Below the pieces are notes generated by a model. The model did not search any database. It saw only the letters and a list, made by a program, of their open reading frames with translations, and was not told where the DNA came from. From PALSA-505 sp036267135 (GTDB taxonomy: Bacteria > Actinomycetota > Actinomycetes > Streptosporangiales > Streptosporangiaceae), in contig DATAWQ010000054.1 in assembly GCA_036267135.1 (NCBI GenBank), positions 17,309-81,308 of the forward strand: DNA of 64,000 nucleotides. Reading direction: 5' to 3'. Shown piece by piece: positions 1-8,800 of the stretch (position 1 is the stretch's first letter; each line of letters starts with the position of its first letter). A program made the position numbers and the translations under genes.

Positions 1-314
1 TGCTGACCGCGATCGCGGACGAGTTCGGGGGCGAGATACCGGTCGGGCCGTTCGCGCTGATCGGCGGGGACGAGATCGGCAAGGGCGTGGTGGCGACGCT
101 GAGGGGGCACCGCTCCCCCGCCGTGCTGATGCGCAGCCACGGCGTGTTCGCCATCGGGCCGACCGCCCGCAAGGCGGTGCAGGCGGCGGTCATGTGCGAG
201 GACGCGGCCCGTACGGTGCACCTGGCCCGGGCCTTCGGTGAGCCGAAACCGCTGACCAACGAGCAGATTGACGCCCTGCATGACCGCTATACCCACCACT
301 ATGGCCAGCGATAA
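1..314 (+). CDS. araD: L-ribulose-5-phosphate 4-epimerase, C-terminal part (partial at window edge)
   Basis: Reading frame open from base 3 to the stop at 314; the N-terminus lies outside the window. The visible part carries the class II aldolase/epimerase C-terminal signatures: PVGPFALIGGDEIGKG, a GHRSPAVLMRSHGVF block with the conserved SHG, and the EDAARTVHLAR helix, ending DRYTHHYGQ, all close to Gram-positive AraD. The enzyme converts L-ribulose-5-P to D-xylulose-5-P in the cytoplasm, the last step of L-arabinose catabolism. An araA-like isomerase follows 36 bp downstream, so this is the tail of an ara operon. The kinase (araB) would be expected upstream, outside the window. Confidence 0.9.
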   Translation, partial: LTAIADEFGGEIPVGPFALIGGDEIGKGVVATLRGHRSPAVLMRSHGVFAIGPTARKAVQAAVMCEDAARTVHLARAFGEPKPLTNEQIDALHDRYTHHYGQR

Positions 315-325
315 AGCTCGGCGTG

Positions 326-339
326 ACGGTGGCCACCGT
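326..339. repeat. 14-bp palindrome ACGGTGGCCACCGT before the araA-like RBS
   Basis: A perfect palindrome sits two bases before the strong AAGGAGG ribosome binding site of the following isomerase. Its GGTGGCCACCGTT core recurs at 12521 and 36661 (see the dispersed repeat finding). It could form a small hairpin beside the RBS; whether it does anything is unknown. Confidence 0.5.
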
Positions 340-350
340 TAAGGAGGATC

Positions 351-1748
351 ATGACTTCGGGTAAGCCCAAGATCGGCATATTGGGGATCATGCAGGACCT
401 GTACGACGACATGATCCCGGGCATCGCCGAGCGGCAGGCCGGATACGCGGCGCAGTTGGCCCATCATCTGGCCGGGGTGGCCGAGTTCGTCCCGGGCGAG
501 CCGATCAAGCACCGGGAAGACGCCGAGCGGGTGATGCGCCAGTTCGAGGCGGCCGGGCTGGACGGCGTGATGGTCGTGATGCTGACCTACGGCCCGGCCA
601 TGCGGGTGGCGCGGCTGCTCAGCGAGTCGCGGCTGCCGATCTGCCTGGCCAACATCCAGCCGGAGCCGAACGTGACCGCGGCCTGGGATATGGCCGACAT
701 GACCTACAACCAGGGGGTGCACGGGGCGCAGGACACGGCCAACGCGATGGTGCGGGCCGGGCGGGCGTTCCATGTGCTGACCGATGATTGGAAGGCGGAC
801 TCGTTCCGCGCCGACGTGGGCCGGTGGGCGCGGGCGGCCGCGGCGGTGACCAGGTGGAAGTCGCTCAAGGTGGCGATATTCGGGTACGCGATGAACGACA
901 TGGGCGACATCAGGGTGGACGAGAGCGCGCTGGTGCGGAGCCTCGGGCCGGAGATTCTGGCGGTCGCGCCCGGTGACTTGTGGCGGGCGATGGGCGAGGT
1001 CACCGAGGGCGAGACGCAGGACGTGATCGCGTTCGAGGACGAGGAGTTCGACATCGACCCGGAGCTGTCGATGGAGGAGCGGGAGGATCACGCCCGGATG
1101 CAGGTGGCGATCCGGCGGATCCTGGACGACCGGGGCTTTGGGGCGTACACGGCGCACTTCGACGCGATCGGTGAGGACGGGCGGTTCTCCCGGCTACCGC
1201 TGGCCGCGGCGTCGACGCTGATGGCCTACGGGTACGGGTACGCGGCCGAGGGCGACGTGCTGACCGCGAGCCTGGTGTCGGCGGGGCACAACCTGATCGG
1301 CAACGCGCACTTCACCGAGATGTACGCGATGGATTTCCCGTCGGACTCGGTGCTGATGAGCCACATGGGCGAGGGCAACTGGAAGGTGGCGCGGGCAGAC
1401 CGGCCGGTGCGGCTGATCAAGCGCCCGCTGGGCATCGGCCGGCTCGACGACCCGCCGACGTTCCTGTTCCAGTACCAGCCGGGGCCCGCCACGCTGGCCA
1501 CGCTGGTGTCGCTGGAGGGCACGAGGTTCCGGCTGGTGGTGGCCGAGGGCGAGAACCTGGACTCCGATGAGCTGCCCGCGCTGGAGATGCCGTACGGGCA
1601 GTTCCGGCCGGCCTCGGGCCTGCGGGCCTGCCTGAACGGGTGGCTGAAGGCCGGCGGCCCGCACCACGAGGTGATGAACCTGGGTTACCACGCGGCCGAC
1701 TGGAAGGTGTTCTGCGAGCTGACCGGAATCGAGTTCGTGCAGGTCTGA
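351..1748 (+). CDS. araA: L-arabinose/L-fucose isomerase family protein (AraA-like)
   Basis: A 465-residue protein, slightly shorter than E. coli AraA (500). It opens with a Rossmann-like KIGILGIMQDLYDDM and keeps the probable Mn2+-binding set of the family: E300 in GYAAEGD, E323 in HFTEMY, H338 in SHMGEGN and H438/H439 in AGGPHH near the C-terminus. The expected reaction is L-arabinose to L-ribulose. The ATG at 351 follows a near-perfect RBS (AAGGAGG) and lies 36 bp after araD, so the two are probably co-transcribed. The divergent sequence means a related aldose isomerase substrate cannot be excluded, but araD next door argues for arabinose. Confidence 0.85.
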   Translation: MTSGKPKIGILGIMQDLYDDMIPGIAERQAGYAAQLAHHLAGVAEFVPGEPIKHREDAERVMRQFEAAGLDGVMVVMLTYGPAMRVARLLSESRLPICLANIQPEPNVTAAWDMADMTYNQGVHGAQDTANAMVRAGRAFHVLTDDWKADSFRADVGRWARAAAAVTRWKSLKVAIFGYAMNDMGDIRVDESALVRSLGPEILAVAPGDLWRAMGEVTEGETQDVIAFEDEEFDIDPELSMEEREDHARMQVAIRRILDDRGFGAYTAHFDAIGEDGRFSRLPLAAASTLMAYGYGYAAEGDVLTASLVSAGHNLIGNAHFTEMYAMDFPSDSVLMSHMGEGNWKVARADRPVRLIKRPLGIGRLDDPPTFLFQYQPGPATLATLVSLEGTRFRLVVAEGENLDSDELPALEMPYGQFRPASGLRACLNGWLKAGGPHHEVMNLGYHAADWKVFCELTGIEFVQV

Positions 1749-1766
1749 AGGTCTAACCTGTCGCTG

Positions 1767-2924
1767 GTGATCCTTCTACGCGGGCTGGGGCACGCGCTGG
1801 CGGTGGCCGGGACGATGACCTGGGAGATCACCTGGTCGCTGATCCTGGGTTTCGTGCTGTCGTCGGTCGTGTCGGCGCTGGTGCGCCGGGACACGGTGAC
1901 CCGGCTGCTCGGCGGCTCGGGCGCGCGGACGCTGGTGGTGGCGGCCGGGCTTGGCGCGGCCTCGTCGTCGTGCTCGTACGCGGCGGTGGCGCTGGCCCGG
2001 GCGCTGTTCCGCAAGGGCGCCAGCTTCACCGCCGCGATGACGTTCGAGATCGCGAGCACGAACCTGGTGGTCGAGCTGGGCATCATCCTGGCGCTGCTGA
2101 TCTCCTGGCAGTTCACGCTGGCCGAATTCGTGGGCGGGCCGCTGATGATCGTGGCGGTGGCGGTGGCGTTCCGGCTGTTCGTGCGGGGACGGCTGATCGA
2201 GGCGGCGCGGGAGCAGGCGGACAAGGGGCTGGCGGGCTCGATGGAGGGGCACGCGGCCATGGACATGAGCGTGCGCGCCGACGGCCCGCTGTGGCGGCGG
2301 CTGGCCAGCCGGGACGGGTACACCGCGGTGAGCCACATCTTCGTGATGGAGTGGGCCGCCGTGCTGCGCGACGTGGTGGTGGGGCTGCTGATCGCGGGGG
2401 CGGTGGGGGCGTGGGTGCCCGATTCGTTCTGGCGGTCGCTGTTCCTGGCCGGGCACCCGCTGGGCGCGCGGCTGTGGGGGCCGGTGATCGGGCCGGTGAT
2501 CTCGCTGCTGAGCTTCGTGTGCTCGATCGGGAACGTGCCGCTGGCCGCGGTGCTGTGGAACGGCGGTATCAGCTTCGGCGGGGTGGTGGCGTTCATCTTC
2601 GCCGACCTGATCATCATCCCGATCCTGTTCATCTACCGGAAGTACTACGGGACAGCGATGACGCTGGTCATCCTCGGCGTCTTCTACGCGGCGATGGTGG
2701 TGGCCGGGTACGCGGTCGAGTTCGGGTTCGGCGGTCTCGGCCTGGTGCCCACCGCGCGGGACGCCCGGGTGGGGGCCGAGGGGATCACGTGGAACTACAC
2801 CACTGTCCTGAACATCGTGTTCCTGCTGGTGGCCGTGGCGCTGGTGGTGCGGTTCTTCCGGTCTGGCGGCAGGCCGATGCTGAAGATGATGGGCGGCGCG
2901 CCAGGCGACGATCATCATAATTAA
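1767..2924 (+). CDS. ArsP/DUF318-type permease
   Basis: A 385-residue integral membrane protein with about eight hydrophobic segments. Two Cys-containing signatures typical of the DUF318/ArsP_1 permease family are present: GAASSSCSYAA in the first half and FVCSIGNVPLAAVLWNGG in the second, the latter followed by FADLIIIPI. Characterised members export trivalent organoarsenicals; many others have unknown substrates. The probable start is GTG 1767, 18 bp after the isomerase stop, which suggests read-through from the ara operon although the function looks unrelated. The C-terminus ends in DDHHN, a possible metal-binding tail. Substrate unassigned. Confidence 0.75.
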   Translation: MILLRGLGHALAVAGTMTWEITWSLILGFVLSSVVSALVRRDTVTRLLGGSGARTLVVAAGLGAASSSCSYAAVALARALFRKGASFTAAMTFEIASTNLVVELGIILALLISWQFTLAEFVGGPLMIVAVAVAFRLFVRGRLIEAAREQADKGLAGSMEGHAAMDMSVRADGPLWRRLASRDGYTAVSHIFVMEWAAVLRDVVVGLLIAGAVGAWVPDSFWRSLFLAGHPLGARLWGPVIGPVISLLSFVCSIGNVPLAAVLWNGGISFGGVVAFIFADLIIIPILFIYRKYYGTAMTLVILGVFYAAMVVAGYAVEFGFGGLGLVPTARDARVGAEGITWNYTTVLNIVFLLVAVALVVRFFRSGGRPMLKMMGGAPGDDHHN

Positions 2925-3004
2925 CGGCTGCGCCAAGAAACGCCGGGCCCTGCGCAAGCACGACCAGACGCCACCGCCCGCCGGGTCCATCCCGGCAGGC
3001 GGCG

Positions 3005-3049
3005 GGTGCTGCGGTAGTAGGTGCTGCGGTAGTAGGTGCTGCGGTGGTG
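3005..3049. repeat. 15-bp tandem repeat, three copies
   Basis: Three direct copies of GGTGCTGCGGTAGTA; the third ends GGTGGTG. It lies between the convergent permease and membrane-protein genes, outside both, and could be used for strain typing. No hairpin or function is apparent. Confidence 0.85.
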
Positions 3050-3072
3050 GCTGGCCGTGGTGGGCGGCCAGG

Positions 3073-3609
3073 CTAGGCATTCTGCAGCGCGGTGGTGGTC
3101 TCGGCGGCAGGCAGGCGTGAGGCCCGGACGCCGAGGGCGAAGGTGCGCACCAGGATCATCGCGATGGCCATGAAGATCAGCCCGTCGGTGATGGCCGCCG
3201 CGCTGACGTGATTGGCGATGGCCCAGTTGACCAGCGGCGTGTGGAACCAGTGCCCGACACCGTAGGAGAACGCGGCCCGGGCGGCGACGATCACGGTCCA
3301 CAGCGCCGCGTACGGCACGCCCGCCCGGCTGACCGGCTGGCCGGTGCTGGGGCTGCGGTACACGCCCATCAGAGCGGCCGCGACCAGCCCAAACAGCAGC
3401 CCGGCGGCCACGCCCGCGATCTCGACGATCAGGCCGGTACCGCTGGACACCGGGCGGTCCACGAACAGCGGGATGATGACGGCGGCGGCGATGACCGGAC
3501 GCAGCAGGCGCATCGAGTTGATCTTGCGTGCGCTGCCGTAGTCGGTGGCGAGCACGGTGACCAGCACGATGCCGTTGACGATCTCGGCCTCGGTCAGTTC
3601 GGAAAGCAT
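3073..3609 (-). CDS. Four-to-five-helix membrane protein of unknown function
   Basis: A 178-residue hydrophobic protein. I place the start at the ATG at 3609 because AGGAG precedes it by about 8 bp; an upstream in-frame start at 3651 would add 14 polar residues. Helices are visible around EIVNGIVLVTVLA, PVIAAAVIIPLFV, IAGVAAGLLFGLVAAALMGVY, ALWTVIVAARAAF and ITDGLIFMAIAMILV. It resembles DUF1453/CcdC-like small membrane proteins only in outline, so I do not assign a family. It runs divergently from the histidine kinase at 3810, and the operator-like repeat at 3725 lies between them, so the two-component system may control it. Confidence 0.7.
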   Translation of the reverse strand: MLSELTEAEIVNGIVLVTVLATDYGSARKINSMRLLRPVIAAAVIIPLFVDRPVSSGTGLIVEIAGVAAGLLFGLVAAALMGVYRSPSTGQPVSRAGVPYAALWTVIVAARAAFSYGVGHWFHTPLVNWAIANHVSAAAITDGLIFMAIAMILVRTFALGVRASRLPAAETTTALQNA

Positions 3610-3724
3610 CTCAGTTTCTCCTGATGTGGTTGGTTCCTGCGATGCCTCCACCTTCGCCGGTCAGGGTGGATCTGCGCGTCGGAGTACGGGCTGGTCAGCG
3701 GCATGACGCGACTCGCCCGGCCTA

Positions 3725-3742
3725 GTACCAGGTGGTACCAGG
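3725..3742. promoter_or_regulatory. Probable response-regulator operator (GTACCAGG direct/inverted repeat)
   Basis: GTACCAGG occurs twice at 10-bp spacing (3725 and 3735). The first copy also forms a perfect inverted repeat, GTACCA-GG-TGGTAC, at 3725-3738. One helical turn of spacing is typical of tandem NarL/LuxR-type dimers. It lies 68 bp before the kinase start and between divergent genes, so autoregulation by the response regulator at 5006 is likely but inferred. Confidence 0.5.
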
Positions 3743-3809
3743 ACCGGTCCCGCGAAGGTCAGCCCATGGGCTGACGGCGCGGGGCCGCGGGGGTCCGTAG
3801 AGTCGGATC

Positions 3810-5009
3810 ATGCCGCCGATAGTCAACCGGCTGGCCCGCACCCTCGGGTATGTGTGGCTCGGCTTCGTGACGTTCCTGGTCTTCCCGCCCAAAGGGACGG
3901 CCGTGCTGGTGGTCCAGATCGTGGGTTACACGGTGCTCGGCCTCGGCATCGCGGCCTGGATGGCGATCGAGGTGCTCTCGGCGCGCGGCGCCGAGCGGAT
4001 CCCGGCCTGGGGCCTGCCCTGGTCCCTCGGGGTGGTAGCGGCGGCCGCGGGGGCCGCATGCACCTCCGGCAACGGCAGCACGGCCTTGGTGATCTTCACC
4101 GCCGTGGCCGCGATGTACGTGGGTGGCGAGCTAGATCTGTCGGCGGCGCTGGCGGTGACCAGCACGGGTGTGCTGGCGATCGAGGTCAGCGGGCTGATCT
4201 TCAGCGACAGCTACGGCACGCTGATCGGGTTCCCGGCGATCGTGCTGGCCGGCCTGGTGATCGGGCGGAACCGGGGCGCGTACCGGATCCAGGCCGAGCA
4301 GGCCGCGGCTCTGCTGGCCCAGCGCCAGCAGTTGCAGGCCGAGCAGCGCCGGGCCGACCTGCTCGACGAGCGGGCCAGGATCGCCAGGGAGATTCACGAC
4401 GTGCTGGCTCACTCACTCGGCGCGCTCGGGATCCAGGTCCAGGCGGCCAGGTCGATGCTGCGTAAGGACATCGACCAGGCCGACGAACTCCTGATCGCGG
4501 CTCAGCGGATGGCCGCCGAAGGCCTGGTGGAGACGCGCCGCGCCGTTCATGCCCTGCGGGCCGGCACCCTGCCGCTCAACGAGGAACTGGCCGGTGTCAC
4601 CGACACGTACGCGCAGCGCTACCGCGTCGCGGTCTCCTTCGAGACCGGCGGCGTCCCGGCGGCGATGCCGCCCGACGCGACGGTCGCACTGCTCCGCATC
4701 ACCCAGGAAGCCCTGGTCAACGCGGCCAAGCACGCCTCGGGCCAGCCCGTGCAGGTCCGTCTGGACTACGGGGACGCCGACGTCAGGCTCACCGTCCGCA
4801 ACGACCTCCTCCCGGGCGCGGGCCCCGGCCAGCCGCCGGGTGTGACCACGGTCAATGGCGGCTACGGCCTGACCGGGATGCACGAGCGGCTGAAGCTGCT
4901 GAACGGGACTCTGGAGGCCGGGCGCCGCGACGGACAGTGGATCGTGACGGCGGGATTGCCGCGCCCCGCAGCCCCGGCGACCCCTGGTGCTGACAACATG
5001 GCGTCATGA
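3810..5009 (+). CDS. Sensor histidine kinase, DegS/NarX type (HisKA_3)
   Basis: A 399-residue kinase. Residues about 10-150 hold five hydrophobic segments with short loops, so it senses within or at the membrane. A coiled linker rich in Gln and Ala follows, then the HisKA_3 dimerisation box with the phospho-acceptor H196 in REIHDVLAHSLG, and a C-terminal HATPase_c domain with the N-box QEALVNAAKHA and the late G-box GGYGLTGMHERL. It autophosphorylates and passes phosphate to the downstream regulator. The two genes overlap by 4 bp (ATGA), which points to translational coupling. The signal is not visible from the sequence. Confidence 0.92.
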   Translation: MPPIVNRLARTLGYVWLGFVTFLVFPPKGTAVLVVQIVGYTVLGLGIAAWMAIEVLSARGAERIPAWGLPWSLGVVAAAAGAACTSGNGSTALVIFTAVAAMYVGGELDLSAALAVTSTGVLAIEVSGLIFSDSYGTLIGFPAIVLAGLVIGRNRGAYRIQAEQAAALLAQRQQLQAEQRRADLLDERARIAREIHDVLAHSLGALGIQVQAARSMLRKDIDQADELLIAAQRMAAEGLVETRRAVHALRAGTLPLNEELAGVTDTYAQRYRVAVSFETGGVPAAMPPDATVALLRITQEALVNAAKHASGQPVQVRLDYGDADVRLTVRNDLLPGAGPGQPPGVTTVNGGYGLTGMHERLKLLNGTLEAGRRDGQWIVTAGLPRPAAPATPGADNMAS

Positions 5010-5704
5010 CTTCGGAGGCCGCCGAGGCGCCGCTGCGCATCGTCATCGCCGACGACCAGGCCAGCGTGCGCCAGGGCCTGGTGCTGCTGCTCGACGGGCG
5101 GGCGGACATCTCGGTGGTCGGCGCCGCGGCCGACGGGGAGCAGGCGCTGGACCTGGTGGCGCGGCACCACCCTGACGCGGTGCTGCTCGACCTGAACATG
5201 CCCGTGCTCGACGGGGTCGGCGCCATCCGCAGGCTGCGGGCCGAGCACCCGGACGTCGCGATCGTCGTGCTCACCACGTACGCGGACGACGCTTCCGTGC
5301 TCGACGCGCTGCGGGCCGGCGCGCGGAGCTATCTCACCAAGGACGCCGACCACACCGAGATCGCCCAGGCGCTGCACGCGGCGGCGGGCGGGCTGACGGT
5401 GTTCGACCCGAGGGTGCACGACACGCTGCTCGCGGCCACTGCCGGCCCGGTCGCCGAGGCCGCCCCGGCCGCTGCGGCCGGGGCGGCGCCGACGTCGGCG
5501 ACCGGGGCGCCGGACGGGCTGACCCGGCGTGAGCTGGAGATCCTGCGTCTCATCGCCCAAGGGATGACCAACCCGGAGATCGCCGCTCAGCTGTTCCTGA
5601 GCAACCACACGATCAAGACCCACATCAGCCGGATCTTCGCCAAGACCGGGTCCAGGGACCGGGCCGCCGCCATCGGCTACGCGCACCGCCACGACCTCGG
5701 CTGA
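5006..5704 (+). CDS. NarL/LuxR-family response regulator
   Basis: A 232-residue protein with an N-terminal receiver: acidic pocket IADDQ, phospho-acceptor D62 in LLDLNMP, and the conserved Lys K112 in YLTKDAD. An Ala/Pro-rich linker (about residues 148-172) leads to a LuxR-type HTH with LTRRELEILRLIAQG, IAAQLFLSNHTIKTHI and the final TGSRDRAAAIGYA. It pairs with the kinase at 3810 through a 4-bp gene overlap. The direct repeat at 3725 is the natural candidate target. Confidence 0.93.
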   Translation: MTSEAAEAPLRIVIADDQASVRQGLVLLLDGRADISVVGAAADGEQALDLVARHHPDAVLLDLNMPVLDGVGAIRRLRAEHPDVAIVVLTTYADDASVLDALRAGARSYLTKDADHTEIAQALHAAAGGLTVFDPRVHDTLLAATAGPVAEAAPAAAAGAAPTSATGAPDGLTRRELEILRLIAQGMTNPEIAAQLFLSNHTIKTHISRIFAKTGSRDRAAAIGYAHRHDLG

Positions 5705-5805
5705 CACCGGTCACGGGCGCCGGGGACCGGGCTGTCACGGACTTGGCCGGCCCGGTTGTCGCAGACCCGGGGGAATTGTCGGTACCCCGAGGTAGTTTCG
5801 GATGC

Positions 5806-8800
5806 GTGCTCGAATCTTTTCACCCAGCCGTCCGCACCTGGTTCGAGCGCAGGTTCCCGGCCGGGCCTACCGCGCCCCAGGCCGGGGGCTGGCGCGAGAT
5901 CGCCGCGGGCGAACATACGCTGATCGCCGCGCCGACCGGCTCGGGTAAGACGCTGGCGGCGTTCCTGGTCTGCATCGACCGGCTATGCCACGCCGCGCAG
6001 CAACGTCAGCAGACCATGGCCTACGAGGACGAAGACGGCGCCGAGCCCAGGCCGGGGCCGCGGGTCGTGTACGTGTCCCCGCTGAAGGCGCTGGCCGTGG
6101 ACATCCAGCAGAACCTGGACGCCCCGCTGCGGGAGATCGGCGAGGTGGCCAGGGAGCTTGGCTGCCCGGTCCCCGACATCAAGGTGGGGGTCAGGACCGG
6201 CGACACCGCCCAGGCCGACCGCGCCGCCATGCTGCGCCACCCGCCCGACTTCCTGGTCACCACGCCCGAGTCGCTGTACCTGCTGGTGACCTCCGAGCGC
6301 AGCCGGGAGATGCTGCGCAGCGTCCAGACCGTGATCGTGGACGAGATCCACGCGGTGGCCGGCAACAAGCGCGGTTCGCACCTCGCGCTGACGCTGGAGC
6401 GGCTTGACCACGTGACCGACGGCCCGCTGCAGCGGGTAGGCCTGTCCGCCACCCAGCGGCCGATCGAGACCGTCGCCAGGCTGCTGGTGGGCGCCGGGCC
6501 CGGCCGCAGCCGCCCGGACGGGTCGCCGGACTGCCAGATCGTGGACTCCGGCCACCGCCGCGAGCTCGACCTGGCCCTGCAGTTGCCCGACGACGAACTC
6601 GAAGCGGTCGCGTCCACCGACCAGATGTCCCAGATACTCGACCTCATCGCCGCCCAGGTGGTCGACCGCAAGACCACGCTGGTGTTCGTGAACACCCGGC
6701 GGATGTCCGAACGGGTGGCCCACCAGCTCGGCGAGCGGCTCGGCGAGGACCAGGTAGCCGCGCACCACGGCAGCCTGTCCGCGGGCCGGCGGCAGCGGGT
6801 CGAGGCCAGGCTGCGGGCCGGCGACCTGAAGGCCCTGGTGGCCACCGCGTCGCTGGAGCTGGGCATCGACGTCGGGCCGGTGGAGCTGGTCTGCCAGATC
6901 GGCTCGCCGCGCAGCTTCGCCACGTTCCTGCAGCGGGTGGGCCGCTCCAACCACACCCTCAGCGGCGTCCCGACCGGCCGCCTGTACCCGACCACCCGGG
7001 ACGAGCTGGTCGAATGCGCCGCGCTGCTGCGCGGGGTGAAGGCGGGCAGGCTGGACGCGATCATCGTGCCCGAGCGCCCGCTAGACATCGTGGCCCAGCA
7101 GGTGGTGGCCGAGTGCGCCGCCCAGGACTGGGCCGAGGACGGCCTGTTCGAGCTGGTCACCACGGCGGCCCCGTTCGCCGGCCTGCCGCGCGAGGACTTC
7201 GACGAGGTCCTGGAGATGGTCTCCGAGGGCATCCGCACCGGCCGCGGCCGCCGGGCCGCCTACCTGCACCGCGATCAGGTGAACGGGCAGCTCCGGGCCA
7301 GGCGGGGCGCCCGGCTGGCCGCGCTCACCTCCGGCGGCGCCATCCCCGAACTGGGCGACTACCGGGTGATCGCCGAGCCGGACGAGACCCCGGTCGGCAC
7401 GGTGAACGAGGACTGGGCCGTGGAGAGCATGGCCGGCGACGTGTTCCTGCTCGGCACCACGTCCTGGCGCATCCGCAAGGTGGAGCCGGGCACCGTCCGG
7501 GTGGTGGACGCCCACGGCGCGCCCCCGTCCGCCCCGTTCTGGCTGGGTGAGGCGCCTGGCCGGACCATCGAGCTCTCCGACGAGGTTTCCAAGCTTCGCC
7601 AGGACATTAATGAACGGCTGCGCCACGAAAACACCGACGACACTCAGGCGCAGGCCCGGGCCTGGCTGCAGGAGGAGAGCGCCATCGGGCCGCTGGCCGC
7701 CGAGACGATCGTGCGGTACCTGGCCACCGGGCTGGCCGAGCTGGGCACGCTGCCCACGCTGGACACCATCGTGCTCGAGCGGTTCTTCGATCCCAGCGGC
7801 GGCATGCAACTCGTCGGGCACGTGCCCTACGGGGCCCGGGTGAACCGGGCGCTCGGCCTCGCCCTGCGCAAGCGGTTCTGCGTGACGTTCGACTTCGAGC
7901 TGCAGGCGGCGGCCAGCGACGACGCCATCCTCCTGTCGCTCGGGCCGCAGCACAGCTTCCCGCTGGAGCGGGTGCCGAAGTTCCTGGCCTCCAAAACGGT
8001 GGAGAACGTGGTCAGGCAGGCGGTGCTGAACTCACCGATGTTCCCGGCCCGGTGGCGGTGGAACCTGAACACCTCGCTGACCGTGCTGCGGATGCGCGGC
8101 GGCAAGAAGAACCCACCGGCCATCCAGCGGATGGAGGCCGACGACATGATGGCGGCGGTGTTCCCCACGCTGGCCGCCTGCCAGGAGAACGTGGCCCCAG
8201 GCCCGATCGACATCCCCGACCATCCCCTGGTCCGCCAGACGCTGGCCGACTGCCTGCACGAGGCGATGGACATCGAGGGGCTGCGGGCGCTGGTCGGCAA
8301 GATCGAGGCGGGCGAGGTGACCGTGGTGGTGCGCGACACCACCGAGCCGTCGGTGCTGGCGCACGAGATACTGAACGGCCGGCCGTTCACCTACCTGGAC
8401 GACGCCCCGCTGGAGGAGCGCCGCAGCCGGCAGGTGACGCTGCGGCGCGGCCTGCCGGTGGAGGCGCGCGACCTGGCCCACCTGGACCCGGACGCCATCG
8501 CCCGGGTGCGCGACCAGGTCAGCCCCGAAGTGCGGGACGCCGACGAGCTGCACGACCTGCTGATGACCGTGCTCGGGCACCGGCCGGACCCGCGCTGGGA
8601 AACGCTGTTCGCCGACCTGGTATCGGCCGGGCGGGCGGTGGTGCTGCACGCGCCCGGCGACGACCTGTGGTGCTCCGTCGAGCGCAGGCCCCGGCTGGAG
8701 AAGTTGTTCCCCGGGGCCGCGGTGACCCCGGACCACCCCTCCCCCGTACCGGCCACCGCGCTGTCGCTTCAGGCGGGCGACCCGGACGAGATCGCCGCCG

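Noticed and set aside
3005..3049. CRISPR-like repeat
   Set aside because: Contiguous 15-bp tandem units without spacers; a minisatellite, not a CRISPR.
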